Assembly: GCA_045604545.1 (NCBI GenBank)
Contig: JAZUOG010000072.1
Span: 1 to 64,000, forward strand
Origin: RGIG1959 sp045604545
Lineage (GTDB): Bacteria > Bacillota > Clostridia > Oscillospirales > Acutalibacteraceae
Direction of reading: 5' to 3'
DNA length: 64,000 bases
In this document: positions 34,697-42,886 of the stretch, piece by piece
Layout: every line of letters starts with the position of its first letter
How positions within the stretch are numbered: position 1 is the first letter of the stretch
Notes under the pieces: generated by a model
The model's database searches: none
Told to the model about the DNA's origin: nothing
Seen by the model: only the letters and a program-made list of their open reading frames with translations
Translations under genes and position numbers: made by a program

Positions 34697-36373
34697 ATGA
34701 GTGTTGTGAAACCGATGTTGTTTCAATCGTTAAAATCGTATTCCGGCAAACAATTTTCACGAGATTTGATTGCCGGCGTCATTGTGGCCATCATTGCGTT
34801 GCCGTTGTCAATCGCGTTGGCGATTGCTTCGGGTGTCGGACCGGAACGAGGCATTTACACGGCGGTTATTGCCGGCTTTGTGATTTCCTTCCTTGGCGGC
34901 AGTCAAGTGCAGATTGCCGGTCCTACAGCCGCTTTTGCGACGATCGTTGCCGGAATTGTTGCCAAAAACGGCATGGACGGTTTGATCGTTGCGACGATCA
35001 TTGCCGGTATTTTGCTCATCATAATGGGCATTTTCAAATTCGGCAATTTAATTAAGTTTATTCCGTTTACGATTACCACCGGTTTTACAGCCGGTATTGC
35101 TGTGACCATTGTGCTCGGTCAACTGAAGGATTTCTTTGGTGTGACATATCCTTCAGGTATGGAGACAGTAGAGACAATCGATAAAACAAAGGCGTTTTTC
35201 GCCGGTATCGGGTCGTTTCAGTGGGAAGCGCTGGTTGTCGGCGCAATTGCTTTGGCAATTCTTGTGATCATGCCGCGTATTGCACCGAAAATTCCGGGGT
35301 CGCTGGTTGCGGTAATTGTGACGGCACTTATTGTGTTGTTTGTACCGGTGTTTCAAGGCGTTCCTACGATCGGAAACCAGTATGCCGACATTCCCACCGG
35401 ACTTCCTGCGTTAACGGTTCCGAATTTCAGTTGGGATTTGATTCAAAGTTCGTTTTCCGATGGCTTGACGATCGCTATTCTGGCGGCGATTGAGTCGTTG
35501 TTGTCGTGTGTCGTTGCCGATGGCATGATTCACGGAAAACACAACTCGAACATGGAACTTGTGGCACAGGGTGCCGGTAACATTGCGTCGGTGCTGTTTG
35601 GTGGTATTCCCGCAACAGGTGCCATCGCACGTACAGCGGCGAATGTGAAAAACGGCGGTAAAACACCGGTTGCCGGTATGGTTCACGCACTTGTGCTGAT
35701 GTTGGTATTGCTTGTGCTGATGCCGTATGCAAAGCTGATTCCGATGCCGACGATTGCCGCGATTTTGATCATGGTGGCATATAATATGTGCCAATGGAGA
35801 ACCTTTGTCCACATGATCAAAACGGCTCCGAAGAGCGACATTGCCGTTTTGTTTGTCACGTTTATTCTGACGGTGGTCTTTGATCTTGTGGTTGCCATTG
35901 AAATCGGTATGGTGATGGCGTGTGTGTTCTTCTTGAAACGTATGAGCGAGGAGACAGGCGTCAAGAATTGGAAGCATGAAGTGGAAAACGATGATAACAA
36001 CGAAGAAGAAAGACAGCTTCTTGTGGGAATGCCTTCGGCAATTCGTGTTTATGAAGTTACGGGACCGTTGTTCTTCGGCGCGGCAGATCGTTTGGATCAT
36101 ATCACTGTTAAAGATGAAACCAAAGTATTGATCATTCGTATGCGCAGTGTACCTGCTTTGGACAGTACCGCGATGAATGCTCTCGAGCATCTTTATGAAC
36201 GTTGCCGAAAGAGGGGGATCACGATGATCATGTCCCACGTGAATTCTCAACCGATGCATGCGATGAAAAAAGCGGGATTTGATAAGCTGATTGGAAAAGA
36301 TAATTTCCATCCACACATTACCGCCGCTGTTCATTATGCGGAAAAACTGGTGACGGAACAGGAAGAGAACTAA
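34697..36373 (+). CDS. SulP/SLC26-family anion transporter with STAS domain
   Basis: Inner-membrane transporter or channel for sulfate, bicarbonate or other anions. 558 residues: a multi-span membrane domain beginning KQFSRDLIAGVIVAIIALPL and carrying GPTAAFATIV, with about 10-12 hydrophobic segments, and a cytoplasmic C-terminal STAS domain (VYEVTGPLFFGAADRL, VPALDSTAMNALEHLYERC). Substrate cannot be told; related bacterial proteins carry bicarbonate or sulfate. The frame is open upstream, but the promoter -10 ends at 34660, so ATG 34697 is favoured despite a weak ribosome binding site. Confidence 0.9.
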   Translation: MSVVKPMLFQSLKSYSGKQFSRDLIAGVIVAIIALPLSIALAIASGVGPERGIYTAVIAGFVISFLGGSQVQIAGPTAAFATIVAGIVAKNGMDGLIVATIIAGILLIIMGIFKFGNLIKFIPFTITTGFTAGIAVTIVLGQLKDFFGVTYPSGMETVETIDKTKAFFAGIGSFQWEALVVGAIALAILVIMPRIAPKIPGSLVAVIVTALIVLFVPVFQGVPTIGNQYADIPTGLPALTVPNFSWDLIQSSFSDGLTIAILAAIESLLSCVVADGMIHGKHNSNMELVAQGAGNIASVLFGGIPATGAIARTAANVKNGGKTPVAGMVHALVLMLVLLVLMPYAKLIPMPTIAAILIMVAYNMCQWRTFVHMIKTAPKSDIAVLFVTFILTVVFDLVVAIEIGMVMACVFFLKRMSEETGVKNWKHEVENDDNNEEERQLLVGMPSAIRVYEVTGPLFFGAADRLDHITVKDETKVLIIRMRSVPALDSTAMNALEHLYERCRKRGITMIMSHVNSQPMHAMKKAGFDKLIGKDNFHPHITAAVHYAEKLVTEQEEN

Positions 36374-36383
36374 AAAGCGATTT

Positions 36384-36430
36384 AAACAGACCGATTTTGC
36401 TCTCGTTGCAAATATAATCGGTCTGTTTTA
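36384..36430 (+). terminator. Terminator after sulP
   Basis: 13-bp stem (36384-36396 with 36416-36428) around a 19-base loop, ending in a T run. Confidence 0.8.
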
Positions 36431-36448
36431 TTATATTCACAGCAATAC

Positions 36449-36477
36449 TTGCTTTTTTCGCGAAAATTAGGTATAAT
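36449..36477 (+). promoter_or_regulatory. yihY promoter
   Basis: TTGCTT, 17-bp spacer, TATAAT. It overlaps the open frame upstream of yihY and so supports the downstream ATG at 36527 as the start. Confidence 0.7.
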
Positions 36478-36526
36478 TATAGTGTATAATAGTTGTAAAA
36501 TACAAGCAAAAGGACGTGTTGATTTT

Positions 36527-37462
36527 ATGAAACAAGAGACACGCGCGTTTTTAAAAAATATATACAAGCAGTTTACGGATATCCGATTGGATATCATTTC
36601 GGCATATTCTGCCTCGGCAACGTTGTTTCTGATCATTTCTATTTTTCCGATCGCGATCATACTTTTGAGTTGCTTACGATTATTGCCGTTTTCGGATTCC
36701 TATTTTAATGCTTTGGGAATAGATTTTATTCCCAGTGAGATCAAACATCTGATTGGTACGATCGTTCGCGAAATCAACTCACAGTCGCTTGATGGATTTT
36801 TACCGTTTGCCATCATTACCGTGTTGTGGATGGCATCCTCGGCGTTTGCGTCTTTGATGCAGGGATTGAACATTGTTTGCGGTTGCAAGGAAACGCGAAA
36901 GTTTGTGTTAACAAGAATGTTGTGCGTTGTATATACGATTATTCTTATGGCTATGATCGTTTTGACGCTGGTATTACTCGTATTTTGGAACAACATTCTC
37001 CAGTGGTTGGGGGAGATCATTCCGTTTATAACACCGCTTTCTTCGATACTGATGTATTTCAGAATTATCGCCGTGATGTTGGTGTTGACCATATACTTTG
37101 CACTGCTGTATAAATTTGCGCCCAACAAGAAAAAAGGGTTTCTTCGGGAACTTCCGGGAGCGTTATTAGCTTCTGCGGGGTGGGTGCTGTTTTCGTATAT
37201 TTACTCTCTGTATTTGTCATATACTGCAGACGGATCGGCAATTTACGGCAGTCTTTCGGCGGTAGTGTTTCTGATCATCTGGTTATATTCCTGTATATTG
37301 ATTTTGTTTGTCGGAGCACATATCAACGAACTCCTTGCGATCAGACGACAAAAGAAACGCTCTTCTCAGCCTGAGATTCCCTCAAAACAAGAAGAGCGTT
37401 TAGACCTTGATGGTGTGTTATTCCCTGATCAAAGCGACAACGTCAACGATGCCGAAAATTAA
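36527..37462 (+). CDS. YihY/BrkB-family inner membrane protein
   Basis: 311 residues with about six hydrophobic segments: around 30-50 (SATLFLIISIFPIAIILLSC), 85-105, 130-160, 175-200, 210-235 and 245-265. The family signature regions WMASSAFASLMQGLNIVCGC and AIYGSLSAVVFLIIWLYSC are present. Once called ribonuclease BN by mistake, the family's role is not settled. The C-terminal tail (about 270-311) is charged and cytoplasmic. ATG with AAAAGGA 13 bases upstream. Single gene between sulP and the convergent DUF1540 gene. Confidence 0.88.
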   Translation: MKQETRAFLKNIYKQFTDIRLDIISAYSASATLFLIISIFPIAIILLSCLRLLPFSDSYFNALGIDFIPSEIKHLIGTIVREINSQSLDGFLPFAIITVLWMASSAFASLMQGLNIVCGCKETRKFVLTRMLCVVYTIILMAMIVLTLVLLVFWNNILQWLGEIIPFITPLSSILMYFRIIAVMLVLTIYFALLYKFAPNKKKGFLRELPGALLASAGWVLFSYIYSLYLSYTADGSAIYGSLSAVVFLIIWLYSCILILFVGAHINELLAIRRQKKRSSQPEIPSKQEERLDLDGVLFPDQSDNVNDAEN

Positions 37463-37803
37463 CGGCAGGGGGGACAGGAGCCGCGAACGAACGTGTGACA
37501 CTCTGTTTCCGACTGATGATGCGCGGTCGTTCCGCTGATATCGACCGTTTCGGCGTGACATATACCAGTGTGATTAAACCGACACGAAGTGGCACTGCAA
37601 CCGATTTGCAATTTGTTTTTGGGGTGGTTGCAGTGAGATGACGCGCAGTTCGATGTCTTGCAGCTTCTTTCACGGAAGGACTCGCAACAGGTTTGTTTGG
37701 AAGAGGTTGCTTCGCGACCGCCGCTGACTTGAATGTCGTGCCGGCAACAGTGATTGTCGTTGTTGTATTCACAGTGGATAACATTGCAACGTAAATTTGT
37801 CAT
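37459..37803 (-). CDS. DUF1540 cysteine-rich protein with two repeat modules
   Basis: 114 residues, 14 of them cysteine, clustered into two DUF1540-like modules: RCNVIHCEYNNDNHCCRHD near the N-terminus and GCSATSCRFNHTGICHAETV near residue 70, joined by a serine- and cysteine-rich linker, plus a C-terminal CHTF..CPPC. The pattern suggests metal binding. DUF1540 proteins are common in spore-forming Clostridia; no function is established. The end overlaps the yihY stop by 4 bases on the opposite strand. Ribosome binding site is weak (AGAGGTG). Confidence 0.8.
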   Translation of the reverse strand: MTNLRCNVIHCEYNNDNHCCRHDIQVSGGREATSSKQTCCESFRERSCKTSNCASSHCNHPKNKLQIGCSATSCRFNHTGICHAETVDISGTTAHHQSETECHTFVRGSCPPCR

Positions 37804-37851
37804 GACTTAAAATACACCTCTGAAAAATACCATAGTGGTTTGAAAACGTAT

Positions 37852-37893
37852 TATCGACATGCCCATCGCAGTCCGAATGGGAGCATGTCGATA
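37852..37893. promoter_or_regulatory. Long hairpin in the DUF1540-xer intergenic region
   Basis: A 15-bp stem (37852-37866 with 37877-37893) with a 2-base bulge and a 10-base loop. It lies upstream of the DUF1540 gene (- strand) and of xer (+ strand), so it is neither gene's own terminator. It could be a leader structure, an operator or a small RNA terminator. Confidence 0.5.
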
Positions 37894-37967
37894 CTAGTTT
37901 TTCCGTTGGGAAGAGGTTTATTCGCACGAAACGATACGATTTTGTTTCCATAAAAGAAATACACTTA

Positions 37968-37995
37968 ACTATACAAAATAAATGTTTTGTATAGT
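37968..37995. promoter_or_regulatory. Perfect 11-6-11 inverted repeat in front of the Xer gene (dif-like layout or operator)
   Basis: Arms ACTATACAAAA and TTTTGTATAGT are exact reverse complements separated by the 6-base centre TAAATG. The 28-base, 11-6-11 layout is that of Xer recombination (dif) sites, but the arm sequences do not match the common dif consensus. It ends 20 bases before the recombinase start, so autoregulation is the alternative. Confidence 0.5.
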
Positions 37996-38014
37996 GGGAG
38001 ATGGGAGGCTTTTG

Positions 38015-39013
38015 ATGAATCAGGACTATTTTCGGCAGTCATCGCCGATTATGCGTGAATTCCTGGGTTATACAGAAACCGTTAAAGGTCGTGCATCTCA
38101 TACGGTTGATGAATATTTTACGGATCTTCGTACGTTTTTTCGTTTTATGAAGCGTTCAAAACAATGCGTTTCGTCGGAAACGCTGTTTGAAGAAATTCCT
38201 GTTGATGATATTGATCTGTCGTTTATTCAGTCGATCACGTTAACGGACATTTATGAATATATGAATTATCTGCGTCAGGAACGCTCAAACAGTAATAAAA
38301 CACGCGCACGCAAAACAACGTCGCTTCGCATGTTTTTTCGCTATTTAACAGATAATACGCATCAGTTGGAAACAAATCCCATGCGTGCTGTGGATATTCC
38401 CAAAACCGCCAAAACACTACCGAAATATCTGTCGCTTGAACAGTCTAAGGAATTATTATCCGCAGCGGCAAGCACATCCGGAGATTTCAAAGAACGTGAC
38501 TATTGTATGCTGACCCTATTCCTCAATTGCGGTCTTCGTCGTGCTGAGCTTGCGGCGATCAATCTTCAGGATATCCTCCCAAATAATACTCTGCGTATAA
38601 AAGGAAAAGGTAATAAACAAAGAGTAGTGTTTTTGAATACAGCCTGTCGTGAAGCTTTAGATGAATACTTGAAGGTGCGCCCGAAAGACGGCGTTAAGGA
38701 TCGTGATGCGTTGTTTCTCAGCAGATTGAAAAAACGTATCAGCTTGCAAGGTGTTCATTATGTTGTGAAGGGCTACTTACAACAGGTTCCCGGTGCACAG
38801 GATTTATCAACGCATAAACTTCGTCACACAGCGGCTACCATGATGTATCAATATGGGCATGTGGATATTCGTGTCCTCCAAGAGTTGCTCGGTCATGAAA
38901 ATCTGGGAACGACAGAAATATATACCCATTTAAACAACCAACAAATCCGTGACGCGTTGGACAGTAATCCATTGAGCGATATTCATCCACCGAAAGCAAA
39001 TGAATCTAAATAA
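38015..39013 (+). CDS. Tyrosine recombinase, XerC/XerD family
   Basis: 332 residues. N-terminal SAM-like core-binding domain (about 10-120) and C-terminal catalytic domain with all active-site residues: Arg in NCGLRRAELAAINL, Lys in IKGKGNKQRVVFL, HxxR in STHKLRHTAATMM, His in LLGHENLGTTE and the nucleophile Tyr in EIYTHLN. Probably resolves chromosome dimers; a SpoIIM-like gene nearby recalls the Bacillus spoIIM-xerD neighbourhood, favouring XerD. GGGAGG lies 6 bases before the ATG. The frame is open upstream but runs into the inverted repeat. Confidence 0.92.
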   Translation: MNQDYFRQSSPIMREFLGYTETVKGRASHTVDEYFTDLRTFFRFMKRSKQCVSSETLFEEIPVDDIDLSFIQSITLTDIYEYMNYLRQERSNSNKTRARKTTSLRMFFRYLTDNTHQLETNPMRAVDIPKTAKTLPKYLSLEQSKELLSAAASTSGDFKERDYCMLTLFLNCGLRRAELAAINLQDILPNNTLRIKGKGNKQRVVFLNTACREALDEYLKVRPKDGVKDRDALFLSRLKKRISLQGVHYVVKGYLQQVPGAQDLSTHKLRHTAATMMYQYGHVDIRVLQELLGHENLGTTEIYTHLNNQQIRDALDSNPLSDIHPPKANESK

Positions 39014-39045
39014 AAAAGCATCCGAAAAGGATGCTTTTTTTATTT
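39008..39045. terminator. Bidirectional terminator between xer and the DUF624 gene
   Basis: 16-bp A/T-flanked stem with GCATCC/GGATGC core and a 5-base loop (GAAAA region), T runs on both strands. The stem starts within the last codons of xer. Confidence 0.88.
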
Positions 39046-40006
39046 AGATCGTATCATCATCGTCGTTGTGGGATCTTCTATGGCGATGAAGTTCTTTTTC
39101 GCTGTATTGTTTCGGCATCGAGTGAGCAGTATCGGTGCTTGCGTTATTAACAGTTTCTTTAGTGCCGACATCTTTGAAAACCGCTTCGTCCTCCCCTGCT
39201 TCCTCCTCTTCTTCATCTTCAAAAAGATTCAGAAGAGCGCGGTCTCGTTTCGCTTCTTCGGGATGCTCTTTATAATACGGATCGATCATGTGTTGCTTGA
39301 TCACGGGGAAAATCCAGAACTGAATGGTATATGAACGGATTGCAGGGAGAAATAATACGCATAACACAAATGAAAGGACAAAGCCGATCATATCGCCACC
39401 GGAGATGTACATCCACAAAACAGGAGCACCGATCAAAACAACATACAAAACGCCGAGTATAGCCGAAATGATGATATTTTGTTTGAGTCCTGCGCTGGAC
39501 AACAGCATACTGTTTTTATAGAGTTGTTTGATCGTCAGATTGAAGGTGACAATCAACATGTTGATATAGTATTTTAAAAACGTAAACACGATCAAAATGC
39601 ATCCTGCAACCACGAATCCAGCCTTATAGAAGAACGACACATTCCAGTTTTTAAAATAAAAATACAGTGCTAAAAAGATAACGGCTGTGGCAAGAAGATT
39701 GATGATTCCGACGATAAGGGATTGCTTCCAGTTCTTTTTGATGGTATCAAAGTAATCAGAAACCAACATAACGGGTTTGCGTCGCGAAAAATTACGAGTG
39801 ATATACGCTGCAGCCGTTTCGGAAAAGCCGAGGGTTACAATCGGAAGCATTGTCAATACGTATAATAAGCTCAACGGAATCAGCTTCCAAAATTTTTCTT
39901 TCAGTATCGAAAAGTATAACGCGAACCCTTTTTTATCGGGCGATTTTTTATCGATTCCGGGTCCCGGTTTATCATAGTTAAACAGACCACCGAATAATCC
40001 TGCCAT
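39044..40006 (-). CDS. DUF624 (YesL-like) membrane protein with acidic C-terminal tail
   Basis: 320 residues with about six hydrophobic segments: near 43-62 (LIPLSLLYVLTMLPIVTLGF), 95-115, 125-145, 170-190 (IIISAILGVLYVVLIGAPVL), 205-225. Fits the DUF624/YesL family of Firmicutes. The last 80 residues are hydrophilic, with a run of Glu/Asp (EDEEEEEAGEDEA) and a His/Asp-rich end, an unusual extension. AAAGGAGTG lies 9 bases before the ATG. Function unknown. Confidence 0.75.
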   Translation of the reverse strand: MAGLFGGLFNYDKPGPGIDKKSPDKKGFALYFSILKEKFWKLIPLSLLYVLTMLPIVTLGFSETAAAYITRNFSRRKPVMLVSDYFDTIKKNWKQSLIVGIINLLATAVIFLALYFYFKNWNVSFFYKAGFVVAGCILIVFTFLKYYINMLIVTFNLTIKQLYKNSMLLSSAGLKQNIIISAILGVLYVVLIGAPVLWMYISGGDMIGFVLSFVLCVLFLPAIRSYTIQFWIFPVIKQHMIDPYYKEHPEEAKRDRALLNLFEDEEEEEAGEDEAVFKDVGTKETVNNASTDTAHSMPKQYSEKELHRHRRSHNDDDDTI

Positions 40007-40029
40007 AGTTAAACACTCCTTTTAAAGTC

Positions 40030-40632
40030 CTACAAAAGCAATTGTATGACAACTTCGCATGCAGCTGATGAAAAAGCCAACGCAATACACGTGATGTATC
40101 GTAAAAGATACCGCTTGAAATCGTGCCATAAACTGCCGCAGTGTGCCGAAAACGGCAATAGTTGACGACTGATCATACACGATAAATGCAGTGATTGTTC
40201 GCATGCGATTATAACAGATGATGAAGCAATCACTGTCCGTGGCAGTACGTAAACCAGTATCGCGCCAATGCCACCGGATTCGTAGTAGTAACATTCGTGG
40301 ACACCAACACAAAATCCGAAAAACAGCACCGTTCCCAATACGAATATGCTGCCGTATGGTGTCATGCCGAGCAGAAACATTATTGCCAGAAGGACAGCGT
40401 GTTTCAAGGTGGATGACAACGTGATCACGGCGACATCCGACAATGAATCGGGAGCAATATCGTGGTTCATAAACGATAACAGTTGCTGTTTGATGCTTTG
40501 GGATAGGTCCGCAAAAATACGGCAACCGAGCAAGGCTCCGATAAAGATTACAATAACCAAAAGCAACAGGCGCATATTTTTCGTAATGAAAACCGTTAAG
40601 CTGCGTGTATTTCGGAAATATACCTTTCGCAT
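40030..40632 (-). CDS. spoIIM: Stage II sporulation protein M-like membrane protein
   Basis: 200 residues with five likely membrane segments: 20-40 (LLLLVIVIFIGALLGC), 75-95 (AVLLAIMFLLGMTPYGSI), 97-112, 120-145, 175-195. The pattern of a first segment with GALLGC, then a LLGMTPYG motif and FGFCVGVH fits SpoIIM, which in spore formers acts with SpoIID and SpoIIP in engulfment. The xer gene close by matches the Bacillus neighbourhood. Sequence similarity is moderate, so the name is a best fit. Confidence 0.6.
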   Translation of the reverse strand: MRKVYFRNTRSLTVFITKNMRLLLLVIVIFIGALLGCRIFADLSQSIKQQLLSFMNHDIAPDSLSDVAVITLSSTLKHAVLLAIMFLLGMTPYGSIFVLGTVLFFGFCVGVHECYYYESGGIGAILVYVLPRTVIASSSVIIACEQSLHLSCMISRQLLPFSAHCGSLWHDFKRYLLRYITCIALAFSSAACEVVIQLLL

Positions 40633-40715
40633 AGGAAAATCCGTCCTTGATCAAATGAATATATATTGATGAATATATATGATTTGCAAGAAACGGATAT
40701 GCCTATTGTTAGGGT

Positions 40716-40760
40716 AAAAAAGATAACACAGGACGGATCGTTGTCGATCTATCCTGTGTT
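40716..40760 (-). terminator. Terminator after the TIGR04086 gene
   Basis: AACACAGGA/TCCTGTGTT stem with an inner GATC/GATC pairing and an A run at 40716-40721 that gives the T run on the - strand. It lies about 60 bases beyond the stop. Between it and the SpoIIM start is a 14-base direct repeat of AT-rich sequence (ATGAATATATAT units). Confidence 0.75.
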
Positions 40761-40823
40761 TGCGGATCAGAAGTCTGGTATTCTGAAAGCAACGACACGG
40801 TCAAACCAATGATCAAGCCGTGT

Positions 40824-41225
40824 TTATTTGCGCTTTCTCTTTCCGGAATTAACAGCGATAATTCCGGAAAGAACACCGACAAAAAGCATGATGATCAGTT
40901 TGATAAAAACATATCCGGTGTCGATCGACTCAAAAAAGCTCCATCCGGAAATGATCGACAAAATAAACAAAACGATCGAGTTAAGCATGCCGATCAGCCA
41001 ACCGTTATGCTTCGTGATCCCGGCCGCAACAAAAGAACCAACAAACGTTCCAGCGGTGACGGCAACTAACGACAATGGAACAACCAAAGCGTGCGGGATA
41101 TCCGCAATTGTGGCTATCAATGCTGAAACAAGCAGTAGTATGACACATACAGCACTGCCGGTGACAGTTCCGCATAACAGCGGTTTTAGGAAAACATGAC
41201 ATACGGTCGACTTCGATTTACGCAT
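40824..41225 (-). CDS. TIGR04086 family membrane protein
   Basis: 133 residues with four hydrophobic segments (about 18-40, 47-70, 75-95, 105-122) and a basic C-terminus (GKRKRK). Fits the small four-span TIGR04086 (YrzE-like) family, often found next to yajC in Clostridia, as here. ATG at 41225 chosen with AAGGA 11 bases upstream; earlier in-frame codons lie in or before that site. Function unknown. Confidence 0.75.
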   Translation of the reverse strand: MRKSKSTVCHVFLKPLLCGTVTGSAVCVILLLVSALIATIADIPHALVVPLSLVAVTAGTFVGSFVAAGITKHNGWLIGMLNSIVLFILSIISGWSFFESIDTGYVFIKLIIMLFVGVLSGIIAVNSGKRKRK

Positions 41226-41297
41226 CTTGCACACCATCCTTAACACAGTGAGTCATGTTAGAGAATATGTGCAACGGTGTGTGATTATGACAAACAA

Positions 41298-41621
41298 TCA
41301 ATCTTCGTCATCATCATCAAAATCGTCGTCATCCAGTTCCGCGGGATCGTGGACAGTATCGCAGCTTTGAACAGCCCATTTTTTGATGGTCATTTTGCTA
41401 CGGTCTGCACCGGTTTCGATGACAAGGGAATCTTCCTTAACTTGCAGGATTCGTCCGCAAATACCACCGATAGTGGTGATCTCGTCACCGACACGAAGAT
41501 TGTTGCGCATTTTGGCGTCTTCTTGTTGCTGCTTCTTTTGGGGACGAATCATCAAAAAGTACATAACAACGATCATAACAACAATCATAATGATCGATGC
41601 GTATTGTTCAATTCCACCCAT
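41298..41621 (-). CDS. yajC: Preprotein translocase accessory subunit YajC
   Basis: 107 residues: an N-terminal membrane segment (ASIIMIVVMIVVMYFLMI), the family signature RPQKKQQQEDAKM and the domain NLRVGDEITTIGGICGRI, then an acidic tail (DDDDFDDDDED). Associates with SecDF-SecYEG in the membrane. AAAGGAGG lies about 10 bases before the ATG. Downstream of queA-tgt in one transcript, the usual Firmicutes cluster; secD and secF are not in the window. Confidence 0.93.
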   Translation of the reverse strand: MGGIEQYASIIMIVVMIVVMYFLMIRPQKKQQQEDAKMRNNLRVGDEITTIGGICGRILQVKEDSLVIETGADRSKMTIKKWAVQSCDTVHDPAELDDDDFDDDDED

Positions 41622-41730
41622 GATACAGTAACCTCCTTTTCGGATAATAGTACATACATTATAGCGGATATCCGGTATAATATCAAGCAAAAACGAAAAA
41701 TAATTCTAAAAATTCACAATTACTGTGGGG

Positions 41731-42864
41731 TTATATACGAACATCCAGACGATGTGTGTATTCACGATAGAAGCTGGTGAATCGACCTTCATCGAGTGCT
41801 TCGCGGATACGTTCCATAAGGCTGTTGTAGAAATACAGATTGTGCATAACCGCAAGACGCATACCGAGCATCTCCCCTGCTTTGAGCAAATGGCGGATAT
41901 ACGCTCTGCTGTAACGACGGCAGACAGGACAATCACAGTTTTCATCAATGGGACGGTCATCTTCGGCGTATTTGCTGTTGATCAGGTTGCGATGTCCGTC
42001 CCACGTAAAAACGTGACCGTGGCGAGCGTTTCTGGAAGGCATGACACAATCAAACATATCGACGCCTCGATACACGCCTTCAAGAATATTTTCAGGTGTT
42101 CCGACACCCATCAGATAACGAGGCTTATCGGTGGGCATAAACGGTTCAACCGCCTCGATCATACGGTACATTTCAGGTGCGGGTTCGCCGACGGCAAGTC
42201 CGCCGATAGCATATCCGTCAAGTCCCATAGTGGCAATCTCTTTCATGTGGGAAATACGCAGATCTTCGTATGTGCAACCTTGGTTGATGCCGAAAAGCCA
42301 TTGTTGTTTGTTAATGGTGTCGTCACTCTCGTTGAGGGTGCGCATAGCCGTCTGACAACGCTCGAGCCAACGTGTGGTTCTGGCGATTGAGGCTTTAGCA
42401 TACGAATACTCAGCAGGGTTTTCTACACACTCGTCGAATGCCATGGCGATTGTCGAAGCAAGATGAGATTGTATGCGCATGCTTTCTTCGGGACCGATGA
42501 ACAGCTTTTTGCCGTCGATATGCGATGAGAAATAAACGCCTTCCTCTTTGATTCTGCGCAGAGTGGCAAGTGAGAAAACTTGAAATCCGCCGCTGTCTGT
42601 TAAAATGGGACCTTGCCAGCCGGTGAATTTGTGGAGTCCGCCGCGTCGATATACCAGGTCATCACCGGGACGTACGTGAAGATGGTAGGTGTTGCAAAGC
42701 ATGATCTGACACTTTAAATCGGCAAGATCGTGAGCCGATACAGCACCTTTGATGGCACCGCTTGTAGCAACATTCATAAAAAGCGGGGTTTGAACAGTGC
42801 CGTGGGGCGTTTCCAAAATACCGCGTCTGGCTTGACCCTCGGTTTTCATAACGGTAATTCCCAT
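41731..42864 (-). CDS. tgt: tRNA-guanine transglycosylase
   Basis: Exchanges guanine 34 for preQ1 in tRNAs with GUN anticodons, the first tRNA step in queuosine synthesis. 377 residues with TDSGGFQVFSLA (catalytic Asp region), GVGTPENILEGVYRG, FDCVMPSRNARHG (nucleophile Asp) and the zinc site CDCPVCRRYS...H. AGAGAGG precedes the ATG. Cotranscribed with queA. Confidence 0.97.
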   Translation of the reverse strand: MGITVMKTEGQARRGILETPHGTVQTPLFMNVATSGAIKGAVSAHDLADLKCQIMLCNTYHLHVRPGDDLVYRRGGLHKFTGWQGPILTDSGGFQVFSLATLRRIKEEGVYFSSHIDGKKLFIGPEESMRIQSHLASTIAMAFDECVENPAEYSYAKASIARTTRWLERCQTAMRTLNESDDTINKQQWLFGINQGCTYEDLRISHMKEIATMGLDGYAIGGLAVGEPAPEMYRMIEAVEPFMPTDKPRYLMGVGTPENILEGVYRGVDMFDCVMPSRNARHGHVFTWDGHRNLINSKYAEDDRPIDENCDCPVCRRYSRAYIRHLLKAGEMLGMRLAVMHNLYFYNSLMERIREALDEGRFTSFYREYTHRLDVRI

Positions 42865-42886
42865 ATCTGTGTTTAACCTCTCTTTG

